A stretch of DNA of 7,899 bases from Bacteroidales bacterium UBA5219 (GTDB lineage Bacteria > Bacteroidota > Bacteroidia > Bacteroidales > ML635J-15), in the NCBI GenBank assembly GCA_002412425.1, contig DHVB01000063.1, positions 1 through 7,899 on the forward strand, written 5' to 3'. The notes under the pieces are model-generated. The model was not told the origin of the DNA. It worked only from the letters and a program-made list of their open reading frames with translations, and did no database searches. This document shows, piece after piece, positions 1 through 7,400 of this stretch; positions within the stretch are counted from its first letter, which is position 1, and the number at the start of each line of letters is the position of its first letter. The translations under genes were made by a program, and so were the position numbers.

Positions 1-43
1 TGTTTACGAAATGGAGGGAGCTTTCCATTTAATGAGAGAATAA
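1..43 (+). CDS. 3' end of an upstream gene, probably another T9SS type B secreted protein (partial)
   Basis: Only the last 13 codons and a TAA stop at 41-43 are in the window (codons begin at position 2; the reading is VYEMEGAFHLMRE). The tail has the form G-x-x-x-L-x-R-acidic. The 1209-residue protein downstream ends YYGVLYLFRD, which aligns with it without gaps: the G, L, R and terminal acidic residue coincide. This is the end pattern of the CHU_C/type B sorting domain, so the upstream gene is probably a further T9SS cargo protein. The stop lies 16 bases before the terminator hairpin, much as in the next gene, which supports this frame over the other two. The assignment rests on very few residues and is tentative. 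Confidence 0.5.
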   Translation, partial: VYEMEGAFHLMRE

Positions 44-59
44 TTAAACAATTAAAAAT

Positions 60-89
60 AAAAAAAACCTGATTGCTCAGGTTTTTTTT
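60..89 (+). terminator. Rho-independent terminator of the upstream gene
   Basis: A perfect inverted repeat: eight A then CCTGA (60-72), a TTGC loop (73-76), and TCAGG followed by eight T (77-89). The T-tract directly follows the stem, as in an intrinsic terminator. The A-tract on the left would let it act on the opposite strand as well. The stem is the same as in the terminator at 3846-3875. Confidence 0.85.
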
Positions 90-133
90 ATTATATAAGT
101 ATAAAAAAACAATATAATGTAAGGATTTACAAA

Positions 134-141
134 TAAATTTG
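134..141 (+). promoter_or_regulatory. Possible -7 promoter element (TAAATTTG) for the 1209-residue gene
   Basis: TAAATTTG matches the Bacteroidota -7 consensus TAnnTTTG and lies 60 bases before the start codon, just downstream of the terminator of the previous gene. A near match (GATATTTG) follows at 143-150. No clear TTG -33 element is seen at the usual distance, so the call rests on position and the -7 match alone. The stretch 90-201 is otherwise A/T-rich leader with no gene. Confidence 0.4.
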
Positions 142-201
142 AGATATTTGCAAACTAAAAATAAAATTTAACGTTATATTTATTAAACAAAATAAAAATT
201 T

Positions 202-3200
202 ATGAAAACTTTTTTAAATAAAATATTTTACTTTTTAGTAGTTTTTGTAGGTTCTACACTTTATGTTAATGCACAATGCACAACCAACGCTGGCGAGATG
301 ACAACTACAGCTGCTATTATGCTTTGTGATAATGAGTGTAATACTGTTACTCATAACGGAGCTCATGTTTTAGATGCTAATGATATTTTAGAGTTTGTAT
401 TATTTCTTCCTAGCAATCCTTCTCAAATTTTAGCAAGAAAATCTACTCCAAATATTTGTTTTTCAGAAATACCAAATGGTCAATATGGTATTACTTATCA
501 CATTGCCGCTAGAGCTGGAAATGACGCAGGAGGTATTGTAAACCCTGGCGACCCATGTATGGATCAGTCATCTCCTCTTCCAGTTACTTGGTTTACTACT
601 CCAGTTGCTCATGTTTCACAAACAACAACAAGTTTTTGTGGAAAAGAAGGTTTCTTAAATGCTACTCCACCACAAGCTGGATTAACCGGAACTTGGAGTT
701 CTACTGTGGATTTTATTCCAACTAATGGAGGTTCTGTTAATAATCCAAGCACAGATATTTTGGTTAATACACTAGGAACACATACATTTACTTGGACAGT
801 TGTTAATGGTCCTTGTGTTTCAAGTGATAATATTACTCTTGATTTTATTCAACAGCCAAATGCTTATGCAGGAGCAGATGCAACTACTTGTGGTAACGAA
901 ATAACATTGAGTGGAATTCAATCGGTAACTGGCTCTGTAGCAAATTGGACAGGAAATGGTAATTTCGCTTCTGCAACATCTTTTGAAACTCAAGTTACAG
1001 GCTCAACTTTTGGAGCAGTAACTTTTGTTTTACGTGAAAGTATCGGACCTTGTTGGGACGAAGATGAGGTTACAATTACATTTATTCAAAAACCAAATCC
1101 AGTAATAACAAACACTTACGATACTGTGTGTGGAGTTAATGGTAGCTTAAATGTGTTAAATACTGTTGGTTCGGGTCTTTGGGCAGCTTATTATAATAAT
1201 CAAATTCTAAATGGTGTGAATTATGCAAATGGAGCAAGTTCATCAAATACAGCTGTTACGATACCTGGATATCCAGCAAACGAACATAGCAGAACTGTGA
1301 AATTTGTTTGGAGAGAAACAAATGTTGCTAATGGAGTTCAATGTAAGGATTCTGTAGCAACATACATTACTTTTTCAGAAAAACCAGTTGCTCTTATCGA
1401 CAATGATGCAGCAGAACGTTGTGGAAACACTATACAACTTCACGCAATAGGTTCAGAATGGGCAAACAGAAGGTGGGTAAGTCCTTATGTTCAAAACCCA
1501 TTTGATGATCCTACTTCGCCTGACGCTACAGTAACTATCCCTTCGCCAGCAAGTTTTGGCGACTCTGCTCATGTTACATATCCGTTTATTTGGACTGTTA
1601 AAAATACTGGTTGTGTTGCCTTAGATACAATGTGGGTAACTTTTTATCAAATTCCTCAAGCAAATGCAGGCTTAGATGCTTCTGTTTGTGGACTCGAAAC
1701 TGACTTACAAGCTTTTTGGAGTATTCCTGCAAGCTCTAACTATAATCCTACTGGCGTTTGGTCAACAATTCCAATACCATACGAAACAGCAGATATAGAA
1801 AATACATATGATCCAAATTCTCATGTAACTGTTAGTGTAGTAGGTATTTGGAAATTTGTATTTAGAGAAAGTAATGCAAATAATACTAGTTGCTACTCTA
1901 CCGATACCGTTCAAATTGAATTTATCGAAAAACCTATAATAAATGCAGGAGAAGACCAAGATGTATGTGGAAAAACAACAACACTGGCAGCTCAGTCTGC
2001 AGGATATACTGGAATGTGGCAATCTAATGGAACAAGCATGCAAGATGAATCTAGTCCAACTACCACAGTAACAAGTGCAGGCTATGGAACAATCCCATTT
2101 GTTTGGATGGAATATAATGGTATGTGCGTTTCTATTGATACAGTACTTATAACTTTTTGGAAAAAACCGCAAGCAGTTATTTTAACCGATGTACCAGATT
2201 CAACAGTTTGCGGATTAACTTTCTATAATTTAAGAGCAGAAATGCCAAGTACCGGAATTACTGGCTATTGGTATAATACTAATTCAGGAGTATTGTTTGG
2301 AGATAAATTTTCTAATAATACCTGGGTAAAGGTTCCACATTACGGATATTATGACTTTTATTGGATAGAACAATCAGGACCTGATTTATCAACAGGATTT
2401 TGTACAGATACAGCCGGACCTTTGAGAATTCATTTTATTGAAACGCCAATACCAAATGCAGGAGGCGATACTTTGTTCTGTGGAAAAACAGGATATTTAA
2501 ACGCTATTCCAAGTTCAGGAACTGGTTATTGGTCAACGCCTACAGAAGCAAACCTTACTTTTGAAAATGTTAACGACCCAAACACTTATGTTGAAGCAGC
2601 ATTTACAAACAATTCTACAACACCATATTTTAATGTAATTTGGACAGAAGACAACTCAAATGGCTGTACAGGTAAAGATACAATCAAAGTAACTTTTGCT
2701 CGAATACCAAGTTCAGATATTATTATTATTCCTCCAAAATGTTTTGGAGAACTTGCTACAATCTCGGCAGCTGAAGATACTTTAGCAAAATACACATGGA
2801 ATTTCTACTCAGGAATTTTAGATTCTTCAGAAAATAATAGTCTTGGTGCAAGGCATTTGAATTTTGTGCGTTGGAGCAGTATAGATACTTTACATAGAAT
2901 TAGCTTAGTTGCTGAAAGTTCTTTGGGTTGTGCAAGCACTATTACAATAGATACAGTTTATGAACCTCCAATTCCAGATTTTGAACATATTATAATTAAT
3001 GATACTTGTTTACTTGGAAAAGGTGGAATAATCTTCGTTGACACTCTTGATAGTAACATTTTTAGATGGTTAGATCCAGATCATGGACCAGAACCAGGAG
3101 AGGCAATCAGAACAGTATTTAATATTCCTAAAGGTGATTATAGAATAGCCACTACGTATTTGACACCAAATATCCAACATGACCAATATTATACAATAAC

Positions 3201-3831
3201 TTTTGGAACATCTAGTTGTTTAGATACATTAACTTACACTGTTGAGCCTATTGGTGTGATAGAAGCTAAAATAGACTTGGCACCAAGTATGCTTTTAGAA
3301 GAATTGGTAGCTCCTGAAGCTAAAGCAATATTTTTAAATCAATCAGATTATGATGATATTAGAAAAAGATGCGAATGGCATTTTGGCGATGGTACTTCAC
3401 CACAAAAAACATGCGATTCTATTGTAGAACACGTTTATACAAAAGGTGGTTGTTATGAACCGTTTTTAATTGTTATGAACCGAGATTTGGAAGAATGTCG
3501 TGATACTGCTAGGTTAGATGAATGTGTTTATGTTGAAGAAAAAAGCGAAATTGAAGTACCTAATGCTTTCTCACCAAATGGCGATGGAGTCAACGATTTC
3601 TTCCAAGTAAAAGCTAAATCCTTAAAAGAATTTAAAGGAGTTGTTTCAAATCGTTGGGGACAAACAGTTTATGAATGGACAGATTGGGAAACTTATGAAG
3701 CAGGATGGGACGGAAATATTAATGGAAGTTCAAAATCAGCTCCAGGCGTGTATTACTATAATATCAAAGCAATAGGTCTTGATAAACTAGAATACCATTA
3801 TTATGGAGTTTTATACTTGTTTAGAGACTAA
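202..3831 (+). CDS. Large secreted Ig-like repeat protein with T9SS type B (gliding motility-associated) C-terminal sorting domain
   Basis: A complete 1209-residue protein, probably exported by Sec and then T9SS and attached to the cell surface or released. Residues 1-24 form a signal peptide (K2, K7, hydrophobic 8-21, cleavage after VNA). Residues 26-133 are a Cys-containing N-terminal module. Residues 134-835 hold eight Ig-like repeats of 78-97 residues, starting near 134, 219, 298, 395, 485, 578, 656 and 749. Each has a CG pair near the start, then G-x-W, then F-x-W and a Cys before D-x-x-x-x-x-F. Residues 836-1030 are PKD/SprB-like. A PKD-like domain with FGDG at 1061-1064 follows, then the CHU_C-type domain from about 1115 with the hallmark PNAFSPNGDGVNDFF. 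No enzymatic motif is seen, so a structural or adhesive role is inferred. The start is preceded by an A-rich leader without Shine-Dalgarno, normal for the phylum. The gene is flanked by terminators and is likely monocistronic. Its N-terminal half is duplicated in the gene at 4411. Confidence 0.93.
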   Translation: MKTFLNKIFYFLVVFVGSTLYVNAQCTTNAGEMTTTAAIMLCDNECNTVTHNGAHVLDANDILEFVLFLPSNPSQILARKSTPNICFSEIPNGQYGITYHIAARAGNDAGGIVNPGDPCMDQSSPLPVTWFTTPVAHVSQTTTSFCGKEGFLNATPPQAGLTGTWSSTVDFIPTNGGSVNNPSTDILVNTLGTHTFTWTVVNGPCVSSDNITLDFIQQPNAYAGADATTCGNEITLSGIQSVTGSVANWTGNGNFASATSFETQVTGSTFGAVTFVLRESIGPCWDEDEVTITFIQKPNPVITNTYDTVCGVNGSLNVLNTVGSGLWAAYYNNQILNGVNYANGASSSNTAVTIPGYPANEHSRTVKFVWRETNVANGVQCKDSVATYITFSEKPVALIDNDAAERCGNTIQLHAIGSEWANRRWVSPYVQNPFDDPTSPDATVTIPSPASFGDSAHVTYPFIWTVKNTGCVALDTMWVTFYQIPQANAGLDASVCGLETDLQAFWSIPASSNYNPTGVWSTIPIPYETADIENTYDPNSHVTVSVVGIWKFVFRESNANNTSCYSTDTVQIEFIEKPIINAGEDQDVCGKTTTLAAQSAGYTGMWQSNGTSMQDESSPTTTVTSAGYGTIPFVWMEYNGMCVSIDTVLITFWKKPQAVILTDVPDSTVCGLTFYNLRAEMPSTGITGYWYNTNSGVLFGDKFSNNTWVKVPHYGYYDFYWIEQSGPDLSTGFCTDTAGPLRIHFIETPIPNAGGDTLFCGKTGYLNAIPSSGTGYWSTPTEANLTFENVNDPNTYVEAAFTNNSTTPYFNVIWTEDNSNGCTGKDTIKVTFARIPSSDIIIIPPKCFGELATISAAEDTLAKYTWNFYSGILDSSENNSLGARHLNFVRWSSIDTLHRISLVAESSLGCASTITIDTVYEPPIPDFEHIIINDTCLLGKGGIIFVDTLDSNIFRWLDPDHGPEPGEAIRTVFNIPKGDYRIATTYLTPNIQHDQYYTITFGTSSCLDTLTYTVEPIGVIEAKIDLAPSMLLEELVAPEAKAIFLNQSDYDDIRKRCEWHFGDGTSPQKTCDSIVEHVYTKGGCYEPFLIVMNRDLEECRDTARLDECVYVEEKSEIEVPNAFSPNGDGVNDFFQVKAKSLKEFKGVVSNRWGQTVYEWTDWETYEAGWDGNINGSSKSAPGVYYYNIKAIGLDKLEYHYYGVLYLFRD
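277..1956 (+). repeat. Copy 1 of a 1.7-kb paralogous segment (mature residues 26-585)
   Basis: This stretch begins right after the predicted signal peptide cleavage site and is colinear with 6199-7899. Repeat starts at residues 134, 219, 298, 395, 485 and 578 match residues 709, 795, 872, 967, 1063 and 1156 of the later gene. Total lengths are 560 and 567 residues. A hand alignment of the fifth unit gives about 64 identities in 95 residues. Short DNA patches are nearly identical, for example 1051-1087 against 6982-7018 with two differences. Confidence 0.9.
601..2706 (+). repeat. Eight diverged Ig-like protein repeats (residues 134-835)
   Basis: Eight tandem units with spacings of 85, 79, 97, 90, 93, 78, 93 and 87 residues. 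The shared pattern is P-x-A-x-A-G-x-D-x-x-V-C-G, then L-x-A, then G-x-W, then F-V-W-x-E, then C-x-x-D-T-V-x-I-x-F before the next P. The two conserved Cys in each unit are placed so that they could form one disulfide per domain, which fits an extracellular protein. The units within this array are much more different from each other than from their counterparts in the gene at 4411. Confidence 0.85.
3289..3537 (+). other. PKD-like domain of the 1209-residue protein (residues about 1030-1112)
   Basis: Residues 1058-1064 read E-W-H-F-G-D-G, the W-x-F-G-D-G signature of PKD domains. It is followed by H-V-Y at about 1079-1081 and a closing strand rich in paired Cys. PKD domains are Ig-fold spacers common in bacterial surface proteins, and here it sits directly before the sorting domain, a usual place in Bacteroidota proteins of this kind. 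Confidence 0.75.
3544..3828 (+). other. T9SS type B sorting domain (CHU_C, gliding motility-associated C-terminal domain)
   Basis: Residues about 1115-1209 contain V-P-N-A-F-S-P-N-G-D-G-V-N-D-F-F, then F-K-G-V-V-S-N-R-W-G-Q-x-V-Y-E, G-W-D-G and A-P-G-V-Y-Y-Y, ending Y-L-F-R-D. This order is the diagnostic pattern of the CHU_C family (TIGR04131-type). In Flavobacterium johnsoniae such domains direct proteins such as SprB through T9SS. It marks the protein as T9SS cargo but does not by itself show a part in gliding. Confidence 0.95.
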
Positions 3832-3845
3832 CAAAAATAAAAAAT

Positions 3846-3875
3846 AAAAAAAACCTGAATTTTCAGGTTTTTTTT
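3846..3875 (+). terminator. Rho-independent terminator of the 1209-residue gene
   Basis: A perfect 14-base inverted repeat: eight A then CCTGAA (3846-3859), a TT tip (3860-3861), and TTCAGG with eight T (3862-3875). It lies 14 bases after the stop at 3829-3831. It should separate this gene from the next transcription unit. The stem repeats that of the hairpin at 60-89, although the sequences on both sides differ. Confidence 0.88.
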
Positions 3876-3943
3876 ATTTTATCATGCAACGAAATGATGT
3901 AAATTAATGTCTTATTTATAGTGATTATTAATTTAATATTTTA

Positions 3944-3951
3944 TATATTTG
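3944..3951 (+). promoter_or_regulatory. Probable -7 promoter element (TATATTTG) for the small secreted protein and the giant gene after it
   Basis: TATATTTG is a full match to the Bacteroidota -7 consensus TAnnTTTG. It lies 20 bases before the ATG at 3972, giving a short leader of roughly 14 bases. The -33 region is weak (GTG at 3921-3923 instead of TTG). Its place between a terminator and a gene start, with only 10 bases between the next two genes, suggests that it drives both. Confidence 0.5.
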
Positions 3952-3971
3952 TATAGTTTAAAAATTGTTAT

Positions 3972-4400
3972 ATGAAAAATACTTTAAAATTTAGTGCTTT
4001 TTTAGCTTTTATAATTGTGTGTGGCTTTAGTACTTATGCCCAAAATGATATTAATAAAAAAACTGAAAGATATATAGAAATCAACAACTTAGAAAGTTTT
4101 TTTATCACTTCTTCTGAATATCCAGATGAAGTAATTTGTTATTTCGAATTACACAATATCTTTGAACACGAGTCTTCGAAACCAGTATTTATTGCGGTAA
4201 AAGAATTGTCGAATGTTACTAAATTTAGCATAAAATCTAGAGGTGAAAGGTATGAAAATCAAAGATCTTGTTATTTAAGAATGAAAAAACAAAATTATCT
4301 TTCTACTTTTGGAATAGTGTTAAAAAAGATAGAAATCAAACATGTCTTATTTGAAGGAAATTTTATAACAATAGATGAATTTTTGAAAACAACCTTGTAA
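3972..4400 (+). CDS. Small secreted protein of unknown function
   Basis: A 142-residue protein whose family I do not recognise. Residues 1-23 form a clear signal peptide (K2, K6, hydrophobic 7-19, cleavage after TYA before Q24). This leaves a mature protein of about 119 residues, exported at least to the periplasm. The mature part has two cysteines (C56 and C100) that could form a disulfide. It has alternating charged and hydrophobic stretches that look like beta strands, and a basic segment at 103-120 ending in K-K-I-E-I-K. There is no lipobox, no second membrane segment and no T9SS sorting tail. It starts 20 bases after a promoter-like element and ends 10 bases before the giant gene at 4411, so the two are probably co-transcribed. 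A helper or partner role for the giant protein is a guess from this position only. Confidence 0.8.
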   Translation: MKNTLKFSAFLAFIIVCGFSTYAQNDINKKTERYIEINNLESFFITSSEYPDEVICYFELHNIFEHESSKPVFIAVKELSNVTKFSIKSRGERYENQRSCYLRMKKQNYLSTFGIVLKKIEIKHVLFEGNFITIDEFLKTTL

Positions 4401-4410
4401 AATTTATATC

Positions 4411-7400
4411 ATGAAAAAAATAATTTTACTTAGCATAATAATAGCCTTTACAAATTTTGCTATTTCGCAGATAATTGCTCCTAGTGCTGAGACATCATTT
4501 AGCACAAATTATTCATCTCAATACTTGGCTGGTGGCGGTCAAAATGATTTGGTTTTTGTGTTTTGTTCAGACGAAACTAATAATGCTGTTGGAGAACTAC
4601 AGGTAAGCAATGCTGGAGGCTGTACAGTTACTTGGTTTGTTTATGATGGACTTTCTTACTCTGCATTAGGACAAGTTGGTAGCGTTGCAACTGGATTAAC
4701 TTCTGGTCTTTATATGGCACAAGTAAATTGTTCGGGAACAATTACTTGCTATAAAGCTTGGGTTTGGGTTAATCAAACATATGTGCATATTGATCCTATT
4801 GAACCGGGTTGTGAAACATTTACATTGAACGCACAGGTAAATCCTTTAGACACTGAGTTTCATATTATTGATCCACCAGGAATAGATTTTGAAATAGATG
4901 AAAATACTTATATCCAAATATGTTTTTGGGCTAACCATACTTATGTATCAGACTTAGGTTTTTACTTGAAAGCTCCTGGGGCAACAACACTCGAACCTGG
5001 CAACGACGGGGTTGTTGCACTTTTGCCATCAGCTTCTGACTGGGGCTTAGGTGGGGCTTTTCAAAGTAATACAACTATCCCATGGGCAGTAACAGGCTGT
5101 GCTCCAGAAGATGAAGGTACTAATTGTAACGATGGAAATCATTTGGACGAATTTTGTTTTTCTACAAATTATTGGCTAGGTGGTCCTGAATTAACACCAG
5201 GTAATCCAGCTCATGTGCCTTGTATTTGCGATCTTCCAGTTCCTTTGCAAGGTGTGTATGCACCTGCCGAATCCTGGGAAAGAATTTACGGATATATGGC
5301 TGGAGATCCAGGTTGGGCTATTCAAATATACGACTGTCAACCTGTTGACTATGGAGCGTTAACAATGGCACGTTTAGTATTTAGTGCTCAAACAAGTTGT
5401 GGACAAACAACATTCGTTTATGATTCTGATGAAATTTATTCTGTAATAAATGATAACTCTTGTGCTGCAAATACAGCGTCTATATATGTTGTGCCTTCAC
5501 CTATTCCACCAAGTGGATATACAGTAACTTCTAGTATAACTAGTCATACTTGGTCGTGTACTGGCTCTGGATTTACAGGAAATCAACTTTCTCATCAAAT
5601 TGTGAAAGGTACAGCTGATTATCCTCACACAACAAGCGACTTTGTTTTGACAGTTAAAGAATCAATTAATGCTCCAGGATCGCCAAAATGTACTACTGTA
5701 AAAAGTGAAACATTCTTTACATTGCCTTCTGATGCAACAATCACTCCAGTCGGACCAGTTTGTGCAAATGATGCTCCATTTCAGCTACAAGCTGTTGATG
5801 GAGGTGGAATATGGACAACAAATGCTCCAGAAAATTCAATTATAAACAATATTTTTTATCCAGGTACTGCTGGTGGAGGAACATGGAATATAAGTTATAA
5901 CATTGGTGGACCTTGTCCAGATTCAGACCAAATAAGTGTTGTGATTTATGAAACGGTTTCTGTTACAAACTTTTCAGATAATGTATGTGATGGAACAGGT
6001 GATTATTATACCGTTTCTTTCAATGTGGTTAATAATCAGGGAAATCCAGCAACTTTTTTTGTAGATTATGGTCAAGGTCAACAAACACTAACAGGAAATT
6101 TCTCTCATCAATTTCCAAGTCAAACTAGTTATAGTATTACTGTTAGCGATGTTCATGATTGTAGCGAATATGTTTTGAATGGTTATAGAAATTGTGGTTG
6201 TACTACTTTCGCAGGAACAATTTCACCTTCATCTCCACTTCAACTTTGTGTAGGAGAATGTACAAATACTTTATCACACAACAATAATGCAGTGCTAGAT
6301 GCAAACGATATGCTTGAATATGTTTTACATGATGGCAATATACCGCCAACAATTTATGCATATAATGCTACAAAACCAGAATTTTGCTATACAGATATTC
6401 CTATAGAATTTAGAGAAACTGGAACAATTTTTTATGTTTCTGCTTTAGCAGGAAATATTAGTGGAAGTCATGTTAGCTTAACCGATCCTTGCTATTCTCT
6501 AAGTATGAGCATCCCAGTAGTTTGGTATCCTCTTCCAGTAGCACATATAGCACAAACAACAATGTCGGTATGTGGTTTAACAGCACATTTAGTTGCTACA
6601 GCGCCTAGTGCTGGCTCAATTGGAACTTGGACAGCTAACGGAGATTTTCTTCCTCTAGGTGGGCAAACTATAAATAGTAATGAACTTGATGTTTTGAAAG
6701 AAGGTGATTATGGACAATTAACATTTACATGGACTGTAGTTGATGGAGTTTGTAGTGCTTCAGACAACATTATAGTGTATTTTAATGAGCAACCAAACGC
6801 TTATGCAGGAGCAGATTCTCAAGTTTGTGGTAATGAAATAGAGTTAAATGCAATATTGAGCCATGCTAGTAATAGCGGTTATTGGTCGGGAAATGGCTCT
6901 TTTGAGCAAAGTTCTAATCCAACAACAACAGTACTATCTACAGGAACACAAGTGTTTACTTGGAGAGAAGAGAATGGAGAATGTTGGGACGAAGATCAAG
7001 TTACAATTACATTTATTCCAAATCCACAACCTTTTACCACACCAAATGTTGATACTGTTTGTGGAAATACTTGTTGGATAAAAGTATTTAACGTAACAGG
7101 AACAGGTTCGTGGAAAGCTTATCACAATGGAACACCAATATCACCTTTGTTTATAGGAGGAAATAATCAAGCAGAGGTTCAAGTTTCTGTTTCTTATGGG
7201 GCTTCAGTCTTGTCTTATGCGGTAGATTTTGTGTGGACAGAAAAAATAATGGCAAATGGTTTGGAGTGTACAAATACTGCAACTAAACGAGTGGTGTTTG
7301 CGCGTCAACCAGTAGCAGTTGCCGATCCTAACCAATTCGAAATTTGTGGAAATTGTGTTACCCTAACTGCTGGTGTAACAGGATCAAGTTGGGCAACAGG

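Noticed and set aside
1..72. Alternative frame from position 1 ending at a TGA at 70-72
   Set aside because: It would run through half of the terminator hairpin and ends in a low-complexity K/I-rich stretch, while the frame ending at 43 stops before the hairpin and resembles a sorting-domain tail.
1762..2172. A 136-codon open frame on the minus strand, rich in Cys, Ile and Tyr
   Set aside because: It lies wholly inside the 1209-residue gene, whose repeat pattern is intact there. The odd composition is what reading A/T-rich coding DNA backwards produces, and no signal or domain is seen.
601..2706. Regularly spaced similar units as a CRISPR or DNA-level tandem repeat
   Set aside because: The periodicity is at the protein level with unit lengths of 78-97 codons and diverged DNA; there are no short exact repeats with unique spacers.
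2586..2795. A 69-codon minus-strand open frame
   Set aside because: Antisense to the well-supported repeat protein, with no promoter or recognisable motif.
3881..3898. Small inverted repeat ATCAT...ATGAT after the second terminator, a possible operator
   Set aside because: Only five bases per arm in A/T-rich DNA and some 46 bases from the likely promoter; expected by chance.
4411..4440. A7 tract just after the start codon of the giant gene (and T6 after the start of the first) as possible phase-variation switches
   Set aside because: The tracts are short and A/T runs of this length are common throughout this AT-rich sequence; nothing shows that they vary.
6863..7125. Short open frames on both strands (6863-7081 plus, 6934-7125 minus)
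   Set aside because: Both overlap the continuous frame from 4411, which shows the conserved Ig-like repeat here (residues 818-905); these are out-of-frame shadows.
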